From: Hevea brasiliensis
Taxonomy: Eukaryota; Streptophyta; Magnoliopsida; Malpighiales; Euphorbiaceae
Assembly (NCBI RefSeq): GCF_030052815.1
Contig: NC_079499.1
Coordinates: 103,822,480-103,886,479, forward strand
DNA length: 64,000 nucleotides
Reading direction: 5' to 3'
The translations under genes were made by a program, and so were the position numbers. This document shows, one piece after another, positions 1 through 13,010 of the stretch (the stretch's first letter is position 1; each line of letters starts with the position of its first letter). The notes under the pieces were generated by a model. That model was not told the origin of the DNA and made no database searches. It saw only the letters and a program-made list of their open reading frames with translations.

Positions 1-425
1 ATAAAATAATATTATAAGAAATTATTATCACAACTCATTTACTACAATTGTTTTCTCACAGGCCATTACCTCTTCTCTCTTATCATTATTTATGTTCGTT
101 CACTTACAACACCTTTTACTTGCCCTTCCTATGTGTAGCATTTTTCTTTTTTATTTTATTTTTTGACACATAATATTGCTATCTAATAATATTACTTTAA
201 ATCTAATCAAATTATGATAAGGGTGGCTTTAGTGTAATATTTGTAAAGTTTAGAAATTTTATAATAACAAAATGGAGATGAAGAATTTTTACCCGCACCT
301 TTATGCATTCCACACTCTCTCCGCTAGCTATATATATATATATATTTCTCCGTCACAGGTAGCTTCAGAGAATTCGTTATTAACCCCAGCTGTGACGCTT
401 CCCTCATTCCTTCTAGAACCTTCTC
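1..425. other. AT-rich flank downstream of the left TNL copy
   Basis: No gene is supported here. The stretch is AT-rich, with a short TA run near 330-345, and lies just beyond the last exon of the minus-strand TNL pseudogene, so it is probably its 3' untranslated or downstream sequence. A small plus-strand reading frame at 272-475 has no recognisable features and overlaps the receptor's 3' end; I regard it as chance. Confidence 0.5.
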
Positions 426-3400
426 TTACTCTTTTCCAGAAACTTCTGCAGCAAAATGTGACTTGGGCCTTTTGAATCCCTTTCTGGTATATACCCGTGG
501 CTTACCAGGCCCCCCTTTTCTGAGGCCCATCTGATCCCAATCAGATTCCTGCGTGGTTGAGGAGTTGATAAAAGCCACTGATCCCTCCTCGTAATGATCA
601 TCAGTATCGAATGGCATTGGAGGCTCAAGTAACCACTCAGTGAAGTTGTCGGCCATCGGAGACTCTTCAGTTGTCCTCTTATTCAACTTCAAATCATAAT
701 CGAGTTCCAAGAAATCAGCACAACCTTCCTTCAGATCAAATGATATCGAATCCGTTTCCCAACTTGAATATCCGCTAAAGTAACTTGCAGATGAGCTAGA
801 ACTTGGATCATGCACTACCTCATCTTGCCTGTAAGTGTAAACCAGATAGACCCCGCATCTTGTCAGGGTTGAACCAATTGATGCTCCAACGACTTTAAAT
901 GAAACCTCAAAGTGAGACAAACCATTATGCTTCAAATGCAAGCCCTTGATAAAACGAGATGGTTCAACCACATATCATCCGACTCCAATGAAAAGAACTG
1001 TCTTGAAAGCATTATCACATTTTGACCATTGTTGAAAACTACACATGATATGTTTGCTGTCTTTGAACTTAAAATGGCACAAAGAACCAAAGCTCTGATT
1101 TTCTTGCACTTCTGTGAGGCTACTTGGAATGATAATGAATCCTTTTCACTAACAAAGCTAAACCAATCTGGAATCTTACTTCCAGGAAGAAATATTTCAA
1201 TCCGAAGGTCCTGACGAAATTCCTGCTACGTGAAAATCAGCAAATTAATGGTCAGGGCTAACAAATAAAGGGAAAATTAAGTTGAAAGGGTATTTAATTC
1301 AACCCACACGAACTCACGAACCACTTTACAAAAGAAACGTATGCATTTATACGCACTTGCAGAAACAAATTTGTGACCGAAGACAGCAAGAGCAAGAGAG
1401 GACACTAACGATAAAAATACTATTCAAGTTTGAAGACACACTAACCTTGCTTAGTAATGACTTCTCCAAAAATTTGCCCCCATTTTCAGCAAGTTGGTGG
1501 CAGTTGGAGAAGTCAATAGCATGAAGTTTGTTTCGTTTCCCCACTTCATTACAATTAAAAACCCTTTGTAACTGTGAAAATCTTTCCAGTGATCCACAAT
1601 CTCTTGCCTCTACTCTCTTGATATTCATTGGAAGTTCTGGAATTTCTTGGACCTTCTTACAGTTGGATAATTTGAGACTCCTCAAGTTATTCAGTAGGCG
1701 AATGCTTTGTGGAAGACGGGCAAAATCATTACCTGAAAGATCCAAGTTCCTCAACATGGAAAAGCAATGATGGTACTTTAGGAAATTGATTCCCGACAGT
1801 TTCCAGTTTTGTAGATCCAGAAATCTCAACTTAGGAAACCCTGATAAGGAAGGTCCATTACAAGTCAATGGAAACTCATCAAGTCTAGAGCAACCTTCAA
1901 GAAGTAGACGCTTAAGACATCCCAACTTATAAATGCTACTTCGAAGATTGTTGAGGTTTTTGCAATATGTCACGGTTAAGACTTTAAGCCGAGTCAGACT
2001 TTCAATTGATGAAGGGAGAACTTCTATTGCCGTTCCATGTAGACAAACTTTCTCCAGCAATTTCATCTCTTCCAAAATATCTGGAAATGCCTCAAGTTTC
2101 GTGCAGCCAGTTAGAAGAAGTGTTCCAAGAGATCTCAATTTGAATCTACTTGGAAGACTTTTCAGGTTAATGCAGAACTCAAAGCTAAAAAATTCAAGTT
2201 TATCAAGATACCCAACAGACTGATGAACCTCAACTAAATTTGAACAACCTCCAAGATTCAACCTTTCAAGATTTGGGATGAATGAGAAGTCGGGTATTTC
2301 TATTAGGGATTCACACCCTCTCAAATCCATATATCTCAAGCAATTCTGTAAAACATAGGAGAAAACTTTAATTAATATATTTATATAAGAATGCTATTAT
2401 ATAAAATTTATATATAGAAAGAACTGCTAAACAATTATGTAACCTTGAATCCTTCCCCAAATTGTGTGATGTAGCTATGACACAAGTTAAGCCCAACAAG
2501 TTTTCTTGCCCGAAATCCAGATGGCATTGATGGCAATGGACAATCAGGCCATTCAAGCCACCTTAACTCATTAGGGAGATCCACAGGGCCTCCAGTGATA
2601 CGAGCATTGCGGATTAACAGTATTCGAAGTCTTCGCATTTTCAAAAATGCTTCAGCACTCAACTGTATCTCTTCGGATTCAGGTAGGTCTACCAAAATGC
2701 CTTTGATGTCATCTGTTCCCTAACAATTCAAAGTATTTAAACCATACAACGTATTAGAAATTAGTCTATTATAATGATGTTTCTTGTGAACAAGAAAGAG
2801 GAAAAAATGTAGCATCTAAACTTAAAGGAGAAATGCTCTATTCATGTGGACTTACCATATTTCCCGCGAGAACCTCAAGAACATCCTCATGAAACCACAA
2901 TCTGCTGCGCCCATTAGGTTTTGAAGATTACTGGCGAACAACTTCTTTGCCCATTGATTGTACTAAAGCATGCATCTGTATCTTACTGTTTTCTATACTT
3001 ATCAAGGACTTCTCAATGAGGACTTTTACTCCAATGACTTGGCTGAAATCACATGCATCTAGAATTTTCATCACAACATCTTTGTCCATCCCTTTATAGA
3101 AGCATGCAAGATCAAGGAAAATGTCTTTCTCATTATCCTCCAGGCCATCATAGCTTATCTTGAGTATTTCAAATATCTGTTTATTAGGACTTTTTTTCAG
3201 CTAAGCCATTTCACTTTTCCATTCACGGGCCTTTTGTACAAAAAGGAGCCCAGCACAAGAAGAGCTAATGGAAGGCTGTCAGAATAATTTACAAAACAAT
3301 GTGAAAGCTCTGCATAATCATCCGGAGGCTGGGAATTCCTAAACGCATTCCAACTAAAAAGCTCAAGAGCATCATCAGGGTGTAATTCTTTAATCTTGTA

Positions 3401-5260
3401 CACTCCATCCACTCCATAGACAACTAGCAAATGTTCATCTCTTGTTGTGACAATGATTCTACTTCCAGCACCGAAACAATTTTGTGCAGCTAATTTTTTC
3501 AATTGGTCCTCATTATCCACATCATCAATAACAATAAGAACCCTGTTACTGCATAAAATCTTCTTTACGTTATTGATTCCTCCAGCAGAGTTACCCATCA
3601 ATACATTTTTATCTCCTGTTATGTCAGTAAGAATGGTTTAATGCAGAGTTTGCACTGAGGTTTTTCTAACATCGTCAAGAAAGCAACACCTTTCAAATTG
3701 ATCAGCAATTTTGTTATAAATGGCTTTGGCAAGACTTGTCTTGCCTATTCCACCAATTCCGCATATCCCTACCATGCGAACATCTTTTACCCCAATGCTT
3801 AACATACAAATCATCTCTTCTACTTAGGATTTTATACCAACATGATGCTCAGGAACGGGTAACAATTTGCAGTTCAGTTTAACTGAAACAATTTCAACAA
3901 TATTCTGAATAAATTTAGCCTCATCCCTGCCAAATTTTGAATCATGAGTGACATATAATGATCAAAAAGCAACCACAAAGCAGACTAAGCAAAGCCAAAA
4001 CAATTAAGAGTACTAACACTTTGATGATAATTTGGTTCTAATTAATTATAAAAAATTAAAATTACTTTTCTTACGCACAATATTATGAATGAGGGTGGCT
4101 TTGCTATAACTGTAAAGTTTCTATTGGTGATCTAAAGGTTGAGGGTTTGAATCATAAAGTAAGATTGGATACATTAACCCTCCCCATAGCCTACAAAATT
4201 AAGTCTACCGAAAATTAAAGATGACAATGGATATCATATTAGTAACACTCAAGATACTTGAATATGAACCCAAATTTAATATTATTATTATCAAATTCAA
4301 TTTAAATTCGATGATGACTATGCAATTATTAGCCTAAACTATTTATTACTAATTTATTAAAAAATATATTTTTATCAATAATTTATATATTAAAATTTAA
4401 TAATTTTATAAAAATATTTAAATTTGATTTTAAAATATAATTTTTCGAAATTTATAAACAAAATTATTAAAAAATATATTTAATTAATAATTTTATAAAT
4501 GAGTTCAAGAATTCCAAACCCCATTTTAAACGATGCAAACATTAATTATCAAATTAGAATCCCTCTCAAACTCTATAATACAAATCTGACTATATCCACA
4601 TATAACTATAATAAAACGGATCCCATCTGCTACCAAAAATACTCCATCCGTATCGAAAAAAAAAAATAAAAAAAAAAACTCCATCCTGACATTACTGCAC
4701 AAGATATTCAATTTAGCTAGTAGCATCAAATGAAAGAAATTGGAAATGAAAAAGAATAATCATCAAGCAGATCAAGGGTTAACATTATTACCCATTATCC
4801 AAGTGCCACCCTGACAATTTAGCAGCCTTAGCAAGAGCTTCCCTCCATTTCAACTTCTCCTCCGAATGCGCTTCAAGTTTATGAAATGCTTGGCCAAACC
4901 TGCCAGTCTGGTGCTCTACACCTCAGGATCCACCTTGTAGAAGATGGGGAAAACGACATGGTTTTTTGAATCATGCTTAAAAGCAAGCATCGTCAGCAAT
5001 TCATCCAAGCAATATGGAGAAGAAGCATAGTCTTGAGAGAAGACAACAATAGAAATCCTTGAACCTTTGATGGCATCAGCAATCGAACGAGTGATCTCTT
5101 CTCCTCTTTCAATATTCCCATCGATGAAAATGTTGATTCCTTTACTGCGCATAGCGTGATGTACATGGCTGGTGAAGTTACTGCGAGTTTCTTTGCCTCT
5201 GAAACTCAAGAAGACATCGTACTTCCACTGAAAATTTCTTGAGGAAGAAGAAGTAGCCAT
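426..5260 (-). pseudogene. TIR-NB-LRR receptor pseudogene (left copy)
   Basis: This is a decayed paralogue of the intact TNL at 21471-26090 with the same five-exon layout. Exons are approximately: TIR 5260-4800, NB-ARC 3929-2870, 2719-2444, LRR 2345-1446, and the post-LRR domain 1222-426. Exons 3 and 4 are fully open and keep GT-AG sites, as in the right copy. Lesions: a one-base deletion near 4923 brings an immediate stop in the TIR exon; there are in-frame TAA stops at 3824-3826, 3638-3640 and 2928-2930; the frame breaks near 3220, after the GLPL region; and a seven-base deletion near 965 shifts the last exon. The TIR core (DVFLSFRGKETR), P-loop (GIGGIGKTS), kinase-2 (LIVIDDVD) and MHA variant of the MHD motif are still readable. 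A full-length receptor cannot be made. A truncated TIR-only peptide of about 115 residues is possible but speculative. Confidence 0.9.
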
Positions 5261-6319
5261 TGCCGTCCACTGTAAATTTTTGCAGGGCAGAAATGTTTCC
5301 ACTGCCTTTTCAGTCCTCGCTATTCGAGTCAATACATGCTTTCCTTCCATCCTCCGATAAGGGAAGGCCCAATGAACGTGTGGGCCCGTTAAAGGAAAAG
5401 GGAAAGGGAAGTAGAGTAAATTACAGAATTATCCAAGTAGAGTAAATTACAGAATTATCCAAGGTTTAATAAAAGTTACAGATTAATTCTTTAACAAAAA
5501 AGATTCATCCGTGATATTACGACGAGGATCTTATAAGTAATTTATTGTATTATCACAGGAATCTTAAAAGGAATTATATTTTTTTTCTCTCTAATAATTA
5601 ATATTTCTTTATTTTATTATAATAAATAATTTAAAAAAAAATATCTCACTTTATTTATTATTTTAAAAAATAAAAAATATATATATTAATTATTTTTTTT
5701 AACTTTACTCTTATTTATTATTATTTTAATAAATTTATCTCTTCTTAATATTTTTTTTAGAATCCAATAATACTATAAGGATTTTTCAATCAATTATTAT
5801 TTTTTTCATAAAAATAATATTATTGAAAAAAATAATATTATTCAATTATTTTCTCAATTTTTATACAAAAATCTTTAAATATTACTTAAATGGGACGGAG
5901 GCAGCACTATTTTCTCCATCCTATAATTAATTTTTTTTTCACTCTCTCATCCCATCATTCCCTTTTTTTTTTTCTTTTAACTCTTTTTTTTTTCTTATCT
6001 ATGATAATAGGTAAAAATTATCTATCAATATTATAAATACTCTCAAACCAATAGGATGGAAAGTGTTGAACAATCACTTTTAAGTAACTGTTATTAGCAT
6101 TCCTTGTTTACCACTCGTCAATAATATATATCACTTTCTTCAAAAAGATATAGTAGAGAGAGAAAATTTGTTTTTCTTTCTTTTTAGTGTCAACAGCTTG
6201 TCTCTTTTTTCTTGTTGGAATATGCAGTTATCCTCTACTCCATCTGGGTGGGGGATGACTCTCCTTTCCTCCGCCTAGATGTGGGTTATCCCCTTTTCAA
6301 CTCCGGACAAGGCTTGTGG
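5261..6319. other. Upstream region of left TNL plus AT-rich spacer
   Basis: The first 150 bases or so resemble the region upstream of the right TNL copy (26091-26320), so the tandem duplication extended past the start codon. The rest is AT-rich with homopolymer and ATT runs and no coding signal. The last stretch (about 6180-6319) is more balanced in base composition. It may belong to the same element as 9048-9540, now split by the LTR at 6320-9047. Confidence 0.4.
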
Positions 6320-8026
6320 TGTAACAAGACTTTTTTATATAAAATATTTTTAATTAGATTATTAATTTAGTACTATTTTATTCATGGTGTTAAATTAGTA
6401 TTTTCATAATAATAATATTTTTATTTTATGAATATTATTTTACATGTAATATTATTACTATTATTATTTTAAATTATTATTTGCAATATTGTTATTGTCA
6501 AAATCAATTAGAGTATTTAAGATTAAATTATATTATGTGTAAAAATAATTAAATTTTTTTAGAGTATTATTATTATTATTATTATTATTACCAAAATTTT
6601 ATTTAATTTAAATATAATAAAAGAATTTTGGATCTATTTGAATATACCTAAAAAGTTTAAGGACTAAAAGGGTATTAAGAGTTAAAAAAAAAAAAACCAA
6701 AATTTTTAAACAGCAAACAGAACCCTCCCCTCCCGGCCCCCCCCCTGCTGCCCCCCAAATCTCTCTCTCTCTCTGTTCACTGTCCCTCTAGCCAGATCAG
6801 TTACAGGCGACGGCCGGCGACCATCAATTGCATCGGCGCAGGCATCATTGGCTAGTGAACAACGGCGGTCTGTGCATTTCTTTGGCAAAATGCGCAAAAG
6901 GGAGGTGAATGGTTTTTCGCCATTTTTCAGTGATTCCGACATCGGATCGGAGCCAAACCACCGACGTTCAACTCCTCTTCCTCTAGGCTACCAGATCCAA
7001 TCAACCTCGCTCTCTATCATCGCTGAAATCTAGCAGATCCAGCCGAGAGAAATAAAAAATTTTGGGGCCAATTTCGGCCAATCCGACCGTTGGATCGATG
7101 ATCCGAGACTACCTATAGACTCAGAGCGATAAAACCTTTGAGATGAGACTAATCCGGCTACGATCGGACACCGTTTGAAAAAGACGAATATCAGACTATC
7201 CATATTACTTGGTGAGATTTTTAATTATTTTTGATACCCGTAAATTAAATATAATTATATGATAACTATTAATAATTTATAGATTTTTTTTAGGTACGAT
7301 CGGATTTATGATAGCTCACCAACACTCGGGACAGATTTTTTAGCCCGGTTTGAGTGTCCGACGGGCTATCCCGTAAAGGGATCGTGTTTACAGTCATTCC
7401 CATCATTTTTATACGTTTTGGACGCGTTCCAGGTAGCAGATTTACAAAGGTAGTCCCTAACTCAAGTTATATAATTTGTGCCTTATTTAAACTAGCTGGT
7501 TAAATTTATAAAATATTCTTGACTTAGTAAAATTAAGTAAAATGACTTAATTAATACAAGAATGATGTAGAGAACCTCCAGAAATATTTTTATAATTTTT
7601 AAGTGCAAAAAATAATTATTTAGACTGTACAGGAGTTAAGGATTTGAGCTGAAGTTTGGAGAATTGGACCTGATTAGGATTCTTGTAGGCCCCGAATGAG
7701 CATTATAATTATTGTTGTGGGCCTATGGCCCTGTGTGTTGCTGTTGTTACGTTTTTCTTACAGGAAAGTTTGGTTTAGTTATAGAGGAGACTTAGCTGAA
7801 ATTTTAACAAGACCCTAGGAATTATTTTTACTTTTTTAATTAAATTAATTAGTTAATTCTATATAGAGGTCAGTGTGCCTGTATAGGTGATCAGTGCTGG
7901 CTAGCCTTTCTTCTCTCTAACCAAATTATCTGTAAGCGGGTTGCCCTGTCTGTGAGTTTGATATTAATTTTATTTGTAATTTCAATATTATTAATTTCTA
8001 TTCAAGTCATACTCATGCATTCACTT

Positions 8027-8095
<69 letters not shown>

Positions 8096-9047
8096 AATGC
8101 TAGACATGTTCTTTTGTTATATATGTTATTGAATTTGTTTGTGGATGTCGCCTTAAGATAACTTGGAGCTGTGTGTGTGTTGGTGTGAATATGATGTGGA
8201 TATGAATATAAATAGGACTTGTAATCACGACTGAAGCTTGACTCGCTGGGGCCCAATCTTTATATATGGATAAATCGAGGTGAGCACGGTTTTGAATTGA
8301 TCTTACTAGCTCCCACACTTGGATTATTAAGCGAAAGTTTAGCTTGAGTTAACCTTTCTGGCAGGTATTGGATCAAGAGAGCTGTATGAGGATTAGCTCC
8401 TATATATGTATTGATGTGACACATGCACATGTGAATGCTCTAAATTATCTTTTGTGCGAATATTGGTTGAATTGATGGAATAATGTGAACGTATTGTATT
8501 TCATACATAGGAATGCATTAGATTTAGATAGTTATGGAAATTAAATTTAAAATCAATATCTTGCTCTCTGAGTCAAATGCTTATTGCTGTTTAAATATTT
8601 TTTTTTCCCAAATTGCAAGAGGAGCAAGTTTATTTTCGAGTCTAACCTGCATTTTTCTTCACAGGTCATGGAGCTTCTTAGTTTAATAATTTTTATTGGG
8701 TCTATTTATTTGTTTATTTATTTATCTATTTATCTAATTACTAGAAATCCGTTGTGACATTAATTTATGAAAATAGTATATTAATTAATGATATTAAATG
8801 GTTTGTATATGTTGTGTTTCAAGGTTGAGCTAGACTTTCCTAGTAGAGGATTTTTAATAGTTATCAAGTTAGGTTGGTCTAAATAAATTTACAATATTTT
8901 ATTTTATTTTATCTATATGTTGGGCTTTGATTTTGATCCTAGTTATGGGTTTGGATATAGTGAGGCTCACTATAGACATCGGGGGTCCTTAGGCCGCCCT
9001 AGGTCCCAGTGTCAGTCCGGTCCGCTTCGTGTAGTCGAGTCGTGACA
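6320..9047 (+). mobile_element. Old solo LTR, Ty3/gypsy (Tekay-like family)
   Basis: The 3' half matches, block by block and in the same order, the LTRs at 10363-13010, 33680-35521 and 51641-53403. Shared blocks are the TCTGTGAGT stretch, the CATGCA box before a TA run, the TTAAGCGAAAG block and the terminal GTCGTGACA. The left end is placed at TGTAACA, which gives TG...CA termini and a length close to the neighbouring solo LTR. The middle (about 6700-7150) is GC- and CT-rich like the 10640-11000 part of that LTR. The flanks are TGTGG and GATGG, an imperfect duplication, so the left boundary is less certain. It has no internal coding region. The short reading frames in it are not conserved. 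Confidence 0.6.
8029..8092. repeat. (TA)n microsatellite inside the LTR
   Basis: About 31 uninterrupted TA units. It sits exactly where sister LTRs carry only a short TATATATCTATG stretch, just after the CATGCA-TCACTTA box, so it arose by expansion within the LTR. Confidence 0.95.
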
Positions 9048-10362
9048 GATGGAGTTTTTAGCTATGGGTTGTAGATTTGCTTCTTTGAGTCCTTTTTAGG
9101 GGTATGGTATCTCAAGGTGACATCTTGAAGCATTCACTCCCTCAAATGGTCAATAGGGAGACCTACAGAGCTCTCCCTACCACTTGAATGAACTTTTGTC
9201 TAAAATGTGCTTTCTGTAGAGAATAGGCTTTAATGTGTTTCATTGGTTTTTCTCCTTATCTTTGATAGAAATCTCCTCTCGATTATTTTGCTAGCAATGA
9301 TCTGCATCTTTGGCTGCTGCTTGGTCTTGGTCTAGTCTTGGAGCAAATGATTTTCAGTGAGCTATTATTTGTTCCTCCGTCGTTTGGGTTGCAGATGGGT
9401 GGTTTTCTGAGTTCTAAGGCTCTGGTTGTATTGACTTGGTAGGATTGCAAAGGTAGGGCCTTTTTTATAACCATGTTTAGTACTTGCTGTTTTGGGCTCT
9501 AAGTCCTTTTCTACTATTAATGAACTTTTTAATTTTCATAAAAAAATGATATAAATATCTTAAGCTTGCTTCCCTAAGGCCGCACGATGTTGAAATCGAT
9601 GATTTTGATTTTTAAGGTTAGGAAAATTGAAATCGATTTGGATAATCTCTTAATTTTTTTTATATTTTAAATTAATTTTAATTTTAATTAAATTTAAAAT
9701 TAAAATTAATGGTCAATATATATATATTTTTTAAAAATTAATTTTGATCTGAAAATTAGACTGATGGATTCTAACCCAATTCAAATATGATGTTAATCAA
9801 TATGAATTTTATCAATTTCGATCTACTTTAATTCGTAATTAGACTAAAACCTATTCTAATTTTGAATTGGACCGTTGCTGTCGCTATCCTTCCCTGTGAT
9901 CACCATACTACCTCATAATCCATGATCCACTTCCTCTCCTCCCCAACCTTTCCCCTTCTACTATTATCATGACACATCCACCCGATCGATTTATGATTTG
10001 TGTAACAGTGAAGGGAGTGGAGACAAGGAGAGCCTTGCTCCCCCAAACCTATTAAAATTTCCTTGTATATATGTATATAAAAAAATATTTTATTTTAGTA
10101 ATTGATCTTTCAAAAATAATTTATATTATTTTATCATAAATAATATGAAATATTAAAATTATTTATTTTTTATAATATATTCAAAAAAATGTTATAGTAT
10201 TAGCACCATAAAAAAATTATATATATATATATATATATCACACACTCTATTATGGCATTTTTTCAATATATAACATTGACCCTCAAAATATATAAAACAA
10301 TAAGTATAATTAATCATTTTAAAAATCAATTTTATATATAATATCAGCTCTCTCAAAAAAAT
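9048..10362. other. Spacer, possibly a LINE 3' end, then AT-rich DNA
   Basis: Positions 9048-9540 have mixed composition and end in a short A run after a TTAATGAAC stretch, which resembles the 3' end of a plant L1-type element. No reverse-transcriptase coding is present, so this is a weak call. From 9560 to 10362 the DNA is AT-rich with self-complementary TTAATTTTAATT runs and a TA repeat at about 10219-10238. No gene is seen. Confidence 0.3.
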
Positions 10363-13010
10363 TGTAACATTTCTAATTTTTAAATTTATTATTTTTGGGT
10401 AAATATTGATATTTTAATTTTATTTAAATTTTAGGAAATTATTCTAAATTTCTTGGATTTTCGAAATCGGATTTGATTTCCCGAAAATATAAAACTTTGA
10501 TGTTTTTTAAAAATTAATTTAAAGACAACATGACAAAACTAAAAATATATTTGGAGTCTACAAATTTTTCTGAGTTTTCTATAATTTTTTCAAAATTTTT
10601 GAGCCTCGTTTTTGGTCCCAAGGCAGAGTAAAAATTTAAAATTTTGTATCTTGAATCAGACCGGCAGAATCGAACCGGATCGGACCGATCGAATCGGACC
10701 GACTTCTTCTTCCTTTTTCTTTCTCCCCGCGCGCGTCCCGACCTTTCCTTCTCTCTCTCTCCCGCTTTCTCTCTCCTCCCTCCTCCCTTCGCCGGCCAGC
10801 CGCCCCCCCAGCCTCCCCACCTCGCCGGCACGCCTCCCTAGCTACCCCAGCTCGCCAGCCGTTGCCTTGAACGCTAGGAAACGTCGCGCGAAGCGACGCG
10901 ACGAGCAGCGCGCCGCTTCGTCTTTCCGACCGAAATTCGGCCGATCCAACCACCATTTGAGCCGGGTCTTGTGTCTAAACCCATCTACACCTCTAGAGCT
11001 TTCTATAGACACCAATAACACCAAAATCCATTAAGCAGTTTGTCCAATTTTTGTCCGGGAAGTTTTAGCTCATTTTGATTTTTGGGCTAGATTTCTCGCA
11101 AACCGTGAACCTCACGAGAAAACCGAGAGTATCAGAGGGCTCCACTCGTTGAGAGCTTCGCGGCAATATAAATTTCAAAATTTTCCGATACCGTTTTTCA
11201 ATGGGTCTCACAGAAATTCGCAGTGTTTTTCCGAGTATTAAATGAGCTTAGAAAATTCCGTAAAATTTATGTACTAACTCCCATGTTGTGGGCTTCGTGT
11301 AGGTATCTTCAATTCGCGGAAATTCGACAGTTGTCCGGGTCTGTGAATTTCCAGCCAGACATACCGGCTACCGAAAAAGTCTCCGAATTGGATCGAGATT
11401 TTGGCTACCCCATCATTGTTAAATGCCCCGAGCGCATCCCCGGAGTCAGAATTGGCATAGGTAAACCCGAACTTTACTTTTTTGTAATTTTTTGGTGCTT
11501 AAATGGGATTAAAAATCCATAAAATATTCGAGGTAGCTCAGAAAATTATGATTCTTTTTGCAATAGCCTAGTAATTTTGTTAAGGACCGCGGGGCAAAGT
11601 TTTAGAATTTGTAGAGCTTATTTGGGAAGTTTTTGCAAAAATAATCAATTATAAGGACTAAACTGTAAATTTACATATTGTGATTGAGGACTGTTTGGAT
11701 GGGCCCAGGAGGGCTGTGTGATGTGATTGAGATGTGAGTGTATGATTTGTGAATATAGAAGTGTGTTTTGAGCCATTTTGCAGGTTGGGTAGGTCCTAGA
11801 TATAGCGGAGACTCTGCTGGATTTTCGGCACGACTTAAGACGTATTTGGTCTTTTCTTAGTTTGTATTAAGTCAAATTTACAAAATAATTGCAATAAAAT
11901 TGTCAGGTGAGCCAGAACAGCCTTCTTCCTCCGCCCAGCCGCCACAGTGACCGCTGTCAAGTCTGTGAGTAAAATATTAATTATAATTGTAATTTCACTA
12001 TTATTATATGTTCAAGCATGCCCATGCATCACTTATATGTATATATCTATGTACTTAAACTCTAGGCACGTTTTATGTTGCATTCACAACTGTTAAAGTG
12101 CCATGGATGTTGTTGTGGTAATTTGGAGCAGTGTGCGTGCGTTGGCGTGCGTGTGATGTGGTGTTGGCTATGGATAGGACGGGTAGTCATGGCTTGAGAT
12201 CTTCGTTGGAACCCGGTCCTTCGGGGTAGTCACGGCTTGAGTTCTTCGCTGAGGCCTCGATTTGGTTTATTAAGCGAAAGTCCGGCTTGAGTTCTTCGCT
12301 GGCACAGGTTGGATTTAAGAGGGCTGTATAGGGGATCAGCTCCCATATATTATGATTGATATTACTGGGTGTGTGAGAGCTCCAAATTACTTTTTTGCTA
12401 TTATAATATGAAATATTGATGATGTTGCATTTCACTCTACAGGGTGCATTAGTTTTAAATAGTTATAGAGATTATGGTTAAAATTGATATTTTACTCTCT
12501 GAGTCGAACGCTTACTCCTGTTCAATAAATTTTCAAGCCACAGGAGGATATTTTTGAGGTTGACCTGCTTTTCTCCCTCGCAGGTCGTTTATTAATGTTT
12601 GTATAAACCTGTTAACTCTTAGAATTTCCGCATGTGTTAGAAATATTTATTTAAATTGGGTCTGCAATATAAATTGTCATTTTGGACCTGTAAACTTATT
12701 ATTTTATGCATGTGCGTTGGGCTGGATGAGGGAGCTGAGCTCCCATTTATTTTTATGTTGTTATAAGTATGTGGAGGGTGAGCTGAGCTCCCCAATTGAT
12801 TATATATTGTGTTTACAGGTCGGGTGAGTAAAAAACTACCCGTTGAAAGGTCCATTTTATGGCTGGACTCTGTCCGATTGAATTCTTGAAATTGGGCCCA
12901 AATGGGCCTTAGATTTGGGTTAATGAATAGTTAGACTTACTACGGGCCTCGGGGGCTTTAGGCTAGCCCAGGTCCTAGTGCCGGTCCGGCCCATAGGTTG
13001 GGTCGTGACA
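10363..13010 (+). mobile_element. Solo LTR, Ty3/gypsy (Tekay-like family), TSD AAAAT
   Basis: It begins TGTAACA and ends GTCGTGACA. It is flanked by an identical five-base duplication, AAAAT, at 10358-10362 and 13011-13015. The right two thirds align with the LTRs of elements A and D: the GTGGGCTTCGTGTAGGTATC block, the TTGGATCGAG block, repeated GGCTTGAGTTCTTCGCTG units, and the GGGAGCTGAGCTCCC palindrome. The left third (10363-11280), which includes a CT-rich GC island at 10700-10960, is absent from A and D, so this is a longer subfamily. No primer-binding site, coding or second LTR follows, which is the mark of a solo LTR left by recombination. Reading frames in the GC island are shadows of the low-complexity sequence. 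Confidence 0.88.

Noticed and set aside
5880..5910. Stowaway-type terminus (GGGACGGAGG)
   Set aside because: No matching inverted terminus was found on the other side within a reasonable distance.
6706..7033. GC-rich stretch resembling the 5' end of a gene
   Set aside because: It occupies the same place in the 6320-9047 LTR as the GC island of the other solo LTR, so it is better explained as LTR sequence.
8002..8318. Frames containing long Tyr-Ile repeats
   Set aside because: They are translations of the TA microsatellite.
10600..11034. Several overlapping reading frames on both strands in a GC-rich block
   Set aside because: They arise from CT-rich low-complexity sequence inside the solo LTR at 10363-13010. 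No domain is visible, and overlapping open frames on both strands are typical of such composition.
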